Assembly: GCA_900660155.1 (NCBI GenBank)
Contig: CABFPE010000347.1
Location: 456,974 to 520,973 of the forward strand
DNA from: Hofstenia miamia
Lineage: Eukaryota; Xenacoelomorpha; Acoela; Hofsteniidae
Direction: 5' to 3'
DNA length: 64,000 nt
A program made the translations under genes and the position numbers. Shown here in pieces: positions 24,122 through 35,755 of this stretch (within the stretch, counting starts at the first letter, position 1; each line of letters begins with the position of its first letter). The notes below the pieces were generated by a model. The model was not told the origin of the DNA. It was given only the letters and a program-made list of their open reading frames with translations, and did not search any database.

Positions 24122-24624
24122 TACAAACAATACAATCAAACAGTCAGAAGAAAGAAAATCTCGTTTTGAAAGGATTTGCGTAATTTTAATCAGTTATGTA
24201 AATAATAATACGTGGTTAAATTCTTTCTCTGTGAGAAATGACAAAATCGTAATATACCAATTAAAAGTTCACAACAAAGTTGTTGTGCGCCTAATTAAAT
24301 CACGAAAGGTTGTGCGCAAAAGTAGAATCAATTTAACTCTTAAAATGAGGTTTACAACAAAGTTGGAAGCGCGTACACACAACTGTTCTTGTGCGCCTCA
24401 TTAAATCAAAAAGTTGCGCGCAAAGTTGTAAGTGTGTACGCTACTTTAGTTAAAAAACTCAATTGCCATAAAGAAAATGTGTCTGCGCTATAAACTACTA
24501 CTATTTTTTCTCTGTAAAAAATCAAACTAAAAACACCGGACACACGCAAACAGGACCGTACTTTTATAAATAATAAGTGATAAACAGTGAATTTAAACTT
24601 AAATAGTTAAGGATATTTTTATGG

Positions 24625-24990
24625 TTTTTTGAAAGACCTCTGACATTGCTTACGGCTTGAGCTTGGTTGGTCTATCTACATAAAAAAATTGCTAAGTTTA
24701 GTTGTTGATCCCATGGCTTTTAACCTCGTGATTACTTGAGCCTTGAACATTAGATAATAAGACAATTCAAATGTTTTTTAAAAAAATGTTCAAGTGAAAA
24801 ATTGTAAATTTTTAAGCGCTTCAGATGTAGCAAAAGACTTTATTATTAATCTTCAACATTTAAGCATGTTCACCAATAGATGTGTCGCTATATCACACTT
24901 TCCAAATTTCATAATAGAATTGAAAAAAATGTTTGAGAGAACGGTTTGTCCTATTAAAAGAACATAGACACAGCATAAGGTTAAACTAAA
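24625..24990 (+). repeat. Dispersed repeat family A copy
   Basis: It shares TTTAGTTGTTGATCCCATGG, CTTTTAACC, GTGATTACTTGA and TTTCATAATAGAATTG with the other copies, same orientation. Confidence 0.5.
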
Positions 24991-25272
24991 AAATCTATGC
25001 TAACAAATATTTAACAAACAAAGGTATGTGTATTAGCTGGTTAGCGGTTTCTTAAATGTAGCTAAAGTTGAATAGATATTAATAACGTTTGAAACCCATA
25101 ACAATGTTTCTTGTACTTTTCCGATTTAACTAAAGGTAAACGACGATATTCCCCTACTACAGTGATTGCCATTGTTCGCAATTTGAGTATTAAAATAGCA
25201 CCTTACACTGGACACATTGAGAATGATACTTAAATTCTCAGAAAATTTGTATATAAATAAATACACACTTCA

Positions 25273-25293
25273 AATATATATATATATATATAT
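25273..25293. repeat. (TA)n tract, left of a MITE
   Basis: About nine TA units ending where the CAGGCTTGTTCAA inverted repeat begins. Confidence 0.9.
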
Positions 25294-25908
25294 CAGGCTT
25301 GTTCAATATCTCATTGTCGATAATATCTTTTTCAAGGAAACTAAAAATAGATTATTTCAATAATGATTTCGTTGAAGATAGGTTATCTAGATTATCTAGA
25401 TAATCTTCATTAAAGATATATACATGTAGTTGTAGATTATTGTAATTTACATTATATCCCTAGCAAAATATTAATTTTTCCAGATATAGTACAAAGTACT
25501 ATACATTTTCAATGCAAATCTTTTGCAGATATATTTTGTGGAAATTTGGGAAATAATTCATTCTATGTTTTGTAGCATCAAATGTTATTTATAAAAATGC
25601 CGTTATTTTGTTTTCTAAACCAATAAGGTAGACAAAACCATAACAATAAGAAAATGGTTCTTGATGTCTGTTTTGATTGAATTATAATATATGCATATTT
25701 TAATCTGTGTACTACACAGAATTTTAAAGTGTCAGAAACAATACCATGCTAAAAAATTTCATAGTGATGGTCTTAATTAACTATAGTAAATGGTTCTGTA
25801 TATGCAACATCATTCTTTTAATTTAAGAAATTCGTATACCAGGTAATGCGAAGGCTTATTGAGATAATCTTATCGAAGTTTTATCAGATTGGCATCTTTT
25901 GAACAAAC

Positions 25909-25911
<3 letters not shown>
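25294..25911. mobile_element. hAT-like MITE lying between two (TA)n tracts
   Basis: Inverted ends CAGGCTTGTTCAA and CAGGTTTGTTCAA (one mismatch), each directly adjoining a TA tract, so an 8-bp TATATATA target is possible. The subterminal region has GATTATC/GATAATC repeats, including the palindrome GATTATCTAGATAATC near 25399. No coding capacity in 618 bp. Confidence 0.72.
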
Positions 25912-25939
<28 letters not shown>

Positions 25940-25940
25940 A
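25912..25940. repeat. (TA)n tract, right of a MITE
   Basis: TA units starting directly after the right inverted repeat. Confidence 0.9.
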
Positions 25941-28900
25941 TCTTAATGGATGTATAAAAAATGTATGCACTTGAAATGCAGGATATTGTATAAGCATTTA
26001 CACATTGTAAAAAAGAAATGTAAATTTGTTTTGAGAGAAAAAGAAAAACGATTAATATTTTACGTTTGTAAATCTTAAACAGCTGCTGGATAAAATAAAT
26101 GGAGCAGGAATAATTGAAACGGATGTTCTTTATAGACGTTAACAACACAGTTTATAAAAAACTTTTATGCTCGAGTTGCATAACGAATAGTACTTGATAA
26201 ACAGATGTAGGAAAATTGAACGCATTTCTAAACACAACAGCTATCCTTTAATTTTAAAAATTCTAAGCTTGTAATATACATGCGATATTGCAGAGATAGA
26301 TAAGGAACTGTCAGTTTCCCACCTACAATAAACACAGCAGCAGATTGACAGGTTTGTGACTAACACTCAAGTGTGCCGGTAGTCAAGCAAATATTTCGCA
26401 AGCCTAAATTAATAAATACATTGTCTTGTCTACAACTAATCAATTCGATATTATTGAAAGCAAAACAATGTATACAGAAATTTTACAGTTCATCAATAAT
26501 CACAACCAAAATTTAAAATACCCAACTTGTTCTTTGCTCGTTAGTTTTACAAACTCAGTTTTATGCACACGTTGATCGGTAAATTATTTTTGTTGAATCA
26601 AATGGTGATAACTGTGAAATTGGGATCAAAGAAAACTAAATGGCAGGCAATATAACAATATAATTTGTTATCTAAGTGGCTCTACCTGACCTCAATTGTG
26701 CTTTATGCTCAATCGTGCCACCCTAAAGTTATATGTTTAGTTTATGCGTTCATCTTTTCAGTTGCCATATTCAATTAATAAGACTCTTTAATTACACATT
26801 ATTTCTTTCCTAAAAATCGAATCTTCAAAGTAATGTCCAAACCTCGACAATCAATTAGGGTCTGCAAATATTTGAAATCAAATTTGCCGAACTTGATAGT
26901 GGTTGAAATTTAGATTCAAAACTTGGTACAGTGCAGAGGCGGATCTAGAATGTTTTATTAAAAAGTAAATGACATTTCTCAACTCAATCCTTCTATTGTA
27001 GAAAAATCTGCTAGGGATTGTATGTCTTAATTTCTTTTTTTAACAACAAGAATTAAGACTAGTAGCATTGTCTTGTCTCTGACTTGCGTGGATTGAAAAA
27101 CAAACACTGACACTAGTCTTGGCGAAGCGTTGGCAAATACGTTTTGTTATGATATTTTTAGTTTGATTTGAGTTAGATCTAAAACTTTGCATCAGAACTG
27201 GATTCGCAATCGTATTCCGATTAGCGAATTCGTGCCTGAATATTAGGATTCGAATTAAAAATTTTGCTAATGTAGAATATAGTTGATCATTTTAGACTTA
27301 GAAATGGATTTAGATTATAAGTTTAATTTACTAAATATTGCAATTAAGTAAATACAGAGTTTTTTTTAGGCGCATCAATATATACTTGGGGAGAGAAGAA
27401 AGCTTTAAGAATGTCTATGCTACTATTACATTTATATGAGTGTCGTAAGTAATTTTGTTTACTAATACTTTGGCCAATTATGCATAGTAAATGAGAAGAT
27501 TACTATTATTAGATATAAATAACAGTCACTGAGAGCTACGTTGTTTCTACAGTTCATTACAGCGCAACGAAGGGACACAACAAAGAAAAATTTTGCTACA
27601 TTGAAACTCTGAGTGATCTTTCAGAAGTGCAGATCCTTAATCAAATGAATGATAATTATATCAGGTAATGCACTGAGCCATGCTGATTTATTGCTGAGTA
27701 GAATCATTAAGAAAAACGTGGACATCTTTCTCTGATACATCTCTTGATTGACAAAGACCATCCACAATGCCGGAAAATGTTGAAATGTTGAAAATGTGGA
27801 AGAAAAGAAAACTGCAATCAGTTTCTAAAACCAATATCTGCTACATCTTGCATTTCTAAGAAAATGTTGCATGGGCAAGCTAGGAGATCATGTTATATAA
27901 TTTCATATTTGTAAAATATATTTGTATTTGGAATTTATGTTTCTATTTTCAAAACTTTCTGGGCGCCTAAGTGTATATATATATATATATATATTTGATC
28001 AAATACTCGTGCATCGGGGACAGTACACTGGAAAAACAATTTATTCAAGCAGGGAACATGAACAACTCACAAAATTATTAAAATTTCTCATAAATATGAT
28101 CGAATGGCATAATTCATTTAAACCCTTATCATAATCATTTTTCAAATTAAATATAAACCAACTCTCACGTAATGTTTGTCTATTTCTAAAATATTACAAC
28201 TCGTATATGTGATCGGTTTACTCAACAGTTTTGGTTAATTTGTGACACGGCATGTTCTACAAATGCACTAATTAAGATATATGAATTGTATGCCAACTAA
28301 TACCGCTTAAAGTACATTGAGTGTCTTACTTTATAACCTATTAGTTTTTCGGCCAGTCACAACACGCAATTCTATAAGCTTAGTAAAGCAGAATTGTGCG
28401 CACTGAAAGTGTATGTTCCTTAACATTTTTATGAATATTGGATGACAATTCGCAAAACTAACGAAAATGTCGGATGTTTTTGTTCCAAAAAAATTATTAC
28501 AAAAAAACCAAAACAATAACATAAAATCTTAGGTTGATGAGGGTTAGTTAGTTTATATATAAATATATCAAAATTTAGAGCTTTTTGCACACATGAAATC
28601 AGGGTTGTAAAAGAGTCAAGTCGAGTCACATATGTTGAAGTTATGATTGGGTCGACTCGAATCACTTTCAATAAAAATTATGGGTCAGACTAATTTAGCA
28701 CAAAACGTAAACTTTAGGAATTTAAATAACATTAAAAGTTGACATGCAAAATGATGTCATTTTATACTGGAGTGGTATAGGACAATAGGCAGGGCTTTGC
28801 AATAAATAATTGAAAATGCAGAGTATATTTTTTACGTGAATCTTGCTGCAATATTAGACCATCCTCAACCGAAAATGAGCGTTGTAACAATTTTGGAGGC

Positions 28901-31359
28901 TCCACTATTAAAAAACTAAGAAATAGATTATAATTCTAAACTGTTGAGAAACTCATGTTTAAGAAAATCAAATATAGAATAATATTTTTTTGTTTCTATG
29001 AACAGTGTTAGCAATACAATATACGTTTTAAAACACTCAATTTGTTATCTGACACCAACTGCGTCACGTATCCTACATCCGGCGGTGCGTGGGTTTTCAG
29101 ATAAGATATGGATTAGTGTAATAGTCAAGAGGTGTCAAAGGAAGGATGTTGGCCTTCTTTCTCCAATCTGAAAATCCAAGAAGTGCATAATAGAAAATCC
29201 GCCTTACTTTGTTATGATTGAAAGTCATTAAAAGAATGAAACTAGATAACTATATGTGTGTACTGCATTTGTATACATTTCCGCGTAAGCCTGCCACAAC
29301 GTTAACACACATAGATGTTCCTTACCTCCCGCAAATAAGTACAAAGAGGCAAGCATGTACTTTAAAATTTTTACCTACTAAGTTTAAATAAAGGCATCCA
29401 ATTTAAGGAGGAATACCAACAATTTTTAACGCTTTGCCTTAAATTCCGTGAAGGAGCTGATATATCACCTTCTCCCACAAATCCCTTCTGTAAAACGCGT
29501 TTGTTCCCTAACAATTCCCCATTGACTTCGAGCCTGGGAAGGGCATGCGCAACCAATTTCCATCGTTAATAATGAATTCAGTACATAAGCTAATCCCACA
29601 CTGAATAAATCAATAGAATGATTTTCCTATACTGAAATACATTAATACCATAGAAAACTAAATATTTAGTTATCTATGACTAATTCATGTTTGCTCGAAA
29701 AATTTAAAACTCTAAATAGTCAAATATTAGACATGAATGCCGGATGCAAGAGAATTCCCAGCTAAAATATTTGAGCCTTCGCATTAGTAATAAACTACTA
29801 AAAAAAGGGTGCTGAAAGAGACATCATTAAAAAACAAAGCGTTGTTTTGTATTGAAGATGTAATAAAAACTGTCAATTTGATAGTGTCTGCGGCATATTA
29901 ACACAAGGTATAGATTTGAAAAACCTATGGCTAAAAAATTCCTTTAACTAGTGAAAATTTGAATTTCACATTTAAGAGCAATCATTTCACAATAAAAATT
30001 ATAGTGTATTGTTCAAAATAAAGGCAACGAGGGAATAATTCAATTCAGTTCATTTGAATACCATATCATTGCATTGTAAGTTAATTAGTTGTTATCAATT
30101 ATAATGCAGCACTTTCTGTTCATGGACTTCACAAAACATTTGCAATTAAGTAGGAAGCGATTGAATCGAGCCATTGTGAAAAAAATATGCATATTTTAAG
30201 TTAATGACATTAAATGCAAGTGGTTCAATTGATCCATACATTTACAGTGCTTACTATGAAAAAGCCTAGGCTAGTCAATTGAACAATCTACCCAAGCTAT
30301 CATGTACAATTTGAAGTTGACATTGTGTTACTCTTAACTTAACATTGTTATCTTCTGTACTACCACCTCGTTCTAGGTAGTCCTAATTTCTTCAAGCACC
30401 CATTTGGCTGCTTGCTTACTACTTCTAATGCTCAAGTTACTACTACTACTGGCAGTGCTTTAACTTTCTTCAACTCTACAATCTCAATACTAGTCTATCT
30501 TTACTCCTCCCTGCTTTCAAAATTTCTGTACTAGACAATGTTGTCTATGACTGTTCCCACTATTTCTACCATATCAACCTCAACTATGTCTGAAATTCTT
30601 GCTGCAATGATTAATTTGTCTGCATGTTAAAATTCATTATTCAAAAAAGGCAAATAAGAAGCATGTCTGGATTTAGTATAAATCATTATTTTAAGGTCAG
30701 ACATGACTGCTACCATTGAAAGTAATTTGTTCAGTACAGGGTTGAAACATTGATGCTAGCGATCATACATGAATTATTATTTTTTCAGCTGCGTAGATAT
30801 GATTCATCTTTGAGTTACTACATTGAACAATTTCTGTTAATTATTGCACATAACGCTTTATTACTAACTGGAAAAAGAAACGGGATAATAGTTCTTGTCG
30901 AGAGAACATTTATTTAACGAAGCCGAGAAAATTGATTGAATATTTCACTACCACCCACGAAATAGGAAATATGATTATATTACACCATTAAATGCAGTTC
31001 ATGGCGGTAATTTCAAAAGAAAAGAATGCCTCATTAAACAAGGTATTTACACAAATGTGGATGGTGAGGGGACCAAAAATTGATTTGACTTACAGTAAAA
31101 AGTGTGAATTTACTGCTCAACTATTGAATGCTTGTAATTGTCGTTTTTCAAGATGTTTTGATTACGTTGTCTAGAACATCCTATCCTATTAGTAGTAATA
31201 TGTGATAATACGTCTTATTTGATAGCATTTCTTAGTTTAAATAAAAGGTTATCTTCTAGTTACTCCAATGTGTATAAGCGATCATCTTCCTATGATAGAA
31301 AAGACAATCTTCTGTTAACTCACATGGAAAAACTTTCAATATGAGCCCTTAAATGACTT
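25941..31359. other. Long stretch of intron 1 with no supported gene
   Basis: It includes a (TA)n tract at 27973-27993 preceded by TTTCTGGGCGCCTAAGTG, and a stretch near 28600-28680 rich in GTCGAGTC-type motifs. Minus-strand sequence at 29400-29560 reads protein-like in two frames but is not identifiable. Nothing else is recognised. Confidence 0.4.
27957..27993 (+). repeat. Shared 18-mer next to (TA)n
   Basis: TTTCTGGGCGCCTAAGTG runs into a TA tract. The same 18 bases, inverted, adjoin the TA tract at 33451-33468. Confidence 0.8.
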
Positions 31360-31560
31360 TTTCTATTAAAGCGTATTGTTATCATTGACGTTGTTGAAAA
31401 GATTAACAATTTTCTTTGAAAATTTCGAATTTCTGAAAAAGATTAGAGTGCTTTCCATACCTTATGTTCATGTGTTTATAAAGAAGCAACAAAGAACTTT
31501 GATTATTTCTTGATATGTGCAAAGATATCCAAAATCCACTGAGGTGTGCTGTGCACAAAC
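31360..31560 (+). repeat. Dispersed repeat family B copy
   Basis: Counterpart of 17560-17751, with TTTTCTTTGAAAATTTCGAA and TTTCTTGATATGTGCAAAGA in the same order. Confidence 0.5.
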
Positions 31561-32494
31561 TCAGATGTAGCGGATTAAGAGCGGAAAATAAAGATAAGAC
31601 TCTCTTCTATCACGTCAAGCTGTCATATTGAGCATGTCGTTAATAGTTCTTGAGATATAAGCGTTTAAGAACGTGTCATAGTATCACAAAAAAAATTCAA
31701 AAATCCTGTACAAGGTTAGAATTGCTGCCATTGCTAAATAAAACCCAAATATGCAATGATCAACGTTCTCATTATCTTAGGCTCTAGAAACACATTTTAT
31801 GCGTCATATTAACAATTGTGTTAACTGTCTGAGCGTTAACATAACAATTTGCAATTGAACTCAGTTATCATGAGTTATTGAGGCCTCAAGAATTTCATTT
31901 GATCTACAGACCAATGTAGATGACAGTTATGACAGTATTATCAAAAAGAAGAAAACATTCAACCCATCCAATTTTGAAATTGTAACCTTATTCAATAACG
32001 AAGATTCCTAAAGCAGGTGAAGCTGTGATCTGAAATTATTGTTTATTATTTATTGCAATACTATTCGGGTGTAAACAAATAGGCTAACGTTAGTTTTATC
32101 ATGCCTTCTCCTTCCACAAAGAAAATTTAGAGCAAAACTATGTATGGGTTTTTCGATTGCAAAATCAATTTTGACATTCTGAGGTTAAATGAGAATATAT
32201 CTGAAATCAAAACTAGAAGTGGATCGCAAGACAGAGTATTTGTAACGTTCATTTAAGGAACGTTAACGATTTGTTTTAGGCAATTATTTTAAACACCTTA
32301 AATTCAACATATATATATATATATATATATATAAAGCTAATTTATCAACGTAATAATTATAACTTTAACCCTAACCCAAACCATATCCTAAACAAAACTC
32401 TAATTTTAAGCTAAATTCTACACTAACCCCAATCTTACCCCAAAAAATAAACCTAACATTATACTATGTTCCTTACCATGATAGGGCGGACTCA
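31561..32494. other. Intron 1 sequence; nothing recognised
   Basis: It contains a (TA)n tract at 32310-32332 and a degenerate run of CCCTAA-like words at 32365-32450. Confidence 0.45.
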
Positions 32495-33085
32495 ATGAAA
32501 ACAAAATCTATTAGAAGTTATGAAACATAGCATTACGGTGGATGGCAAACAAATTCAACAAGTTGGGAATTAAAAGGACCTGGGTGTAATCTTTAACAAT
32601 AAAATATCCTGGCACGCACATGTAGTATACCTTGTAAAAAAAGCTCATCATTTGATAAACAGTTTATCATTCTTGGCAACATTTGTAAGTAATGTAAGAA
32701 AATGGTTGATTTTAAAATATATATTGCGCCAGTATACCTATATGGATCTGAAATATTTGCTTATGGATTGAGTGATCAACAAAAGAAATATCTCAGAAAA
32801 CCAATTAAATTACGGAGCAAAATATCGGAAATAGATAAAAGTATGTTGATTTATTATAGTATATTAATGATGAATTTAGACAAAGATTTCAATCTGATGT
32901 TAGTAGAACATAGAACATAGCGCATCCACTCTATCAAGAATTTCATTGCTATGAATCCAAAAGTACTACTAGACAGCATTTCAGAAAACCGTTATCATTG
33001 AATGCAATGTATAAAAAGTCTTTCATACCATGTGCTATTGAATTCGCCAACAATGGAACCTCCCCGCAGTTCCTATAGCATACAT
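32495..33085 (+). mobile_element. Non-LTR retrotransposon, C-terminal remnant
   Basis: In the plus orientation: KDLGVIFNNKISWHAHVVYL, the post-RT signature, then VKKAHHLINSLSFL, YIAPVYLYGSEIFAYGL and a tail reading KSFIPCAIEFANN, typical of the CR1/Rex-like C-terminus. Several stops. The endonuclease and most of the RT are absent, so it is 5' truncated or decayed. Confidence 0.7.
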
Positions 33086-33170
33086 TAAATATTCATTCCT
33101 CTTTACAACTAAATATGTTATGTCTACGGGATTTAATGCGAATATACATACATACACACATACATATATA

Positions 33171-33411
33171 TTGGGGATCTGCGCGATCATCTAGTCCCAT
33201 CCCATTTGATTTACTGGGACCAAAAAACTCAATGGCACTGAAACCACTGATTTCAGAATATTACTCAAAGTTTTGCTAATTTTGGTTAAAATAGAAGTTA
33301 TGCTGTGGGACTAAAGGGACTATAAAACCAGAAAATTTAATGGACCTGGGGACGAATACGATGAGACTAAATGGGACTGAGACCAAGAAAAATTCTGGTC
33401 CTTCAGAACCC
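33171..33411. mobile_element. Probable MITE between two TA-rich tracts
   Basis: GTCCCAT and GGGACT motifs recur as subterminal repeats at both ends. The ends (TTGGGGATCTGCGCG and, reversed, TAGGGTTCTGAAGG) are imperfect inverted repeats, and TA-rich tracts adjoin both sides. Confidence 0.4.
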
Positions 33412-33413
33412 TA

Positions 33414-33418
<5 letters not shown>

Positions 33419-33453
<35 letters not shown>

Positions 33454-33468
33454 TTAGGCGCCCAGAAA
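33419..33468. repeat. (TA)n microsatellite with shared 18-mer, ending at an N
   Basis: TA units followed by CACTTAGGCGCCCAGAAA and an N at 33469, probably a contig junction. Confidence 0.85.
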
Positions 33469-33469
33469 N

Positions 33470-34437
33470 CAGATTCATCAATTGACTTAATTGGCGTCCA
33501 ATAAAATGAAACTTGTTCAACTCACGAATGACTGCAAATTAGAAAGAGAAAATACCATCATTTATATATACTTCTGTCATATAGTGGTAACACCACATGC
33601 TAAAATCAAACCAAAGATATCAATTTTGTTGTACTACAATAGAACAGCGTATCCTCACGATCTACACTTACAGTTTGTGGCCTACTAAGACTATAATCTC
33701 ATTGGACACTGACTATTACAAGAATGTAATAAAAATATATAATTCATTATCTGGTTTTCATGTTCAATTATATTTAAGGAACACACATTTTACTAAATTT
33801 TATACGTCGACACGCATACATTTGAGCGAGTGATTTTGTGGTGTAACCACACCATCTCGATGGCAAGCACATAAGAGATATTTGAACGAGGTCTTAGGGA
33901 GGGAATTCTAATTTTGCTATTAAATACGAAAGCAAAAGTAATAATTTAGGCAAAGTCAGAATTAAATGTATAAAAATAGATAAGGTAGATGCTTGTGTAT
34001 AGTCTGAAAATAGAGAAATATTTACTAATGACAGTTGAATAAATAGACCTGTAACAAAACAAAATGCCAGTCCATTGATAAAAATATTGATATAATTGAA
34101 ATGAATCGACACTGATATTTCTGAATGCATCGTGAATCTTGACCTAAAACTAAATAAAACATCTTTAAAATAGCTTGCGAACAATTATGTAGCAACAACA
34201 AATAATAGGAAAACATTAGAAAACGATATATTAAGTTCATGCATAGAACACTTAAATAGTTTCTTTAAGCGATCAACTAAGCAATGTAAAACCAGGGTTT
34301 TGCAATATACACACACTGGATTAGCATCACTTCAGCATTTATATAATAAACTGCATACAACATAGATGTATATTGAACAAAAAAATATATATAAAGAACT
34401 AAAATAGTAAAAGTTATTGATAAAAGTTTAGTTTGGG
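33470..34437. other. Intron 1 sequence; nothing recognised
   Basis: No supported gene or bounded element. Confidence 0.45.
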
Positions 34438-34765
34438 TGTTTCTAATATCTGGTTGGCCCACCATTGGCATCAAGTACAGCATGAATTCTATCTGGCATA
34501 GACTCTACCAATATTTTACAATGGTTCTCAGTTATTTGTTGACACCTAACTAGTTTTATTTTGGGAACCAAATCATTATAGCTAGTTGGGATGAGATCGT
34601 TCACTTTCTTTTTAAAGAGAACCCAGCAGTGTTCAATAGGATTGAGGTCAAGTGAGCTCCCTGACCAACGCTCCAATACCTGAATGTGCTGCTCAACCAA
34701 CCACTGCCTAATGGGACGAGGCAAATGACATGGTGCTCCATCATGCTGAAATATTGAACAATACC
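34438..34765 (-). pseudogene. Tc1-like transposase, C-terminal fragment
   Basis: On the minus strand, IFQHDGAPCHLPRPIRQWL holds the second catalytic Asp, and SSLDLNPIEHCW the catalytic Glu about 35 residues later, close to the Tc1 spacing of 34. The frame stays open to about 34443. The N-terminal half is absent upstream, so this is a truncated copy. Confidence 0.8.
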
Positions 34766-34834
34766 AAATTGTAATGAAAGTTTATAGTTTCTCCTTCAAA
34801 ATTGTTTGCTTCGCATTGATTGCTTGTCTAGGGG

Positions 34835-35170
34835 GAAACCCTGTGAGTTGACTTTTTTACATCAAGTCGAGTTGGAACCCTAACTCGTGAGTTCGAGTCG
34901 AATTATCATTATACTTAGACTTATTTTTCGCATTAGGCTCAGCTATATATAACTGTGCATCCATATACGACAGAAATAGAAACTGCTAAACTAAATGACA
35001 GAAACCAAGCCTGATGGTTTACAGTTTGAGATAAACCGTGAAAATCCGATAGATGATAAGATGGAAATATCGAAATTATGAGAAAATAGATGCTATTCAA
35101 GCTAGTTGGTTTCGAGTACTCGAACTCGACTTGAAGTTGACTGGAATTTCAAATACTCACAGGGGCCCAA
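34835..35170 (+). repeat. Dispersed repeat C (MITE-like), copy 1
   Basis: Similar in the same orientation to 42350-42620: shared CTTAGACTTATTTTT, AGCTATATATAACTGTGC, AAACCAAGCCTGATGG and GTTTGAGATA, and terminal GAGTTCGAGTCGA/CGAACTCGACTTG motifs. The ends CCCTGTGAGTTGA and, reversed, CCCTGTGAGTATT suggest inverted termini. Confidence 0.55.
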
Positions 35171-35548
35171 TCTTAACTGTAAACACCAGATATTAAGTTT
35201 GGAAAAGAATGAAAAATATGTTATCATATTGTTTATTTCTTTTGCTTAACACTATACCAAACTCCAAATTTAACGTTTTCTACAGTGATTGTGGTAATAT
35301 CCATGGTTGCCTTGAGGATTGGCTTTCTCTCCTACTCCAGTTCCATCTTCACAATAAGAAAACAGTAATATGTCTGATACTAGTACAAGCTAATAAATAA
35401 GAAGATAAAATTTAAAAAAATGATAAAAAAAATCAAAATAATAGTTCGAATCCTCAGTCGATTTTTGTACACATATATTGCTCTGACTCTTAAATACGCT
35501 GGAAATGACTGCATTATCATTTTCTTATTTTATTATCAATAACCATTC

Positions 35549-35755
35549 TTAATCGCGAAAGAAGCTCAGAATGCTTTTTATCACAATTGATTGAGAGTAT
35601 GCTGATAAAAACTTTAGAATGCGCTTCAGGAGCTTCATCAGGAGCAGATCATACTCACTAGACAACCGTGCAATGCAAGCAGTAGTTTCAAGTATTGATA
35701 GGTCAGGTAGATGTTTCAAGTTGTCAACTGGATTCTTCACCGGCTTAAGAGACAC
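35549..35755 (-). CDS. Candidate terminal exon, unknown protein
   Basis: Sixty-eight codons and a stop on the same strand as the GT8 gene. A strong acceptor precedes it (TTTTTGTCATCTCAG directly before GTGTCTC), and AATAAA follows about 20 nt after the stop. The sequence reads VSLKPVKNPVDNLKHLPD and a Leu-rich helix-like stretch (LLLMKLLKRILKFL). Its phase-0 entry would fit the phase-0 donor of GT8 exon 1, giving an alternative short secreted product. No family is recognised and chance is possible. Confidence 0.25.
   Translation of the reverse strand: MSLKPVKNPVDNLKHLPDLSILETTACIARLSSEYDLLLMKLLKRILKFLSAYSQSIVIKSILSFFRD

Larger units (their letters stand above)
22348..24445. mobile_element. 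MITE with long inverted repeats (3-bp TTA duplication), split by a Tc1-like element
   Basis: The ends are near-perfect inverted repeats of about 38 bp starting AGTAGCGTACACACTTACAA. They are flanked by TTA on both sides (22345-22347, 24446-24448), the PIF/Harbinger target length. Diverged internal copies of the GTACACA..CCAACTTTG phrase occur on both sides. A Tc1-like element occupies 22492-24121, so the MITE itself is about 470 bp. Confidence 0.82.

Noticed and set aside
32365-32450. Telomere-like CCCTAA words
   Set aside because: Irregular spacing and frequent substitutions; no run of perfect repeats, so not an interstitial telomere.
35440-35460. B-box-like GTTCGAATCC, possible tRNA or SINE
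   Set aside because: No A-box at the right distance and no cloverleaf visible.
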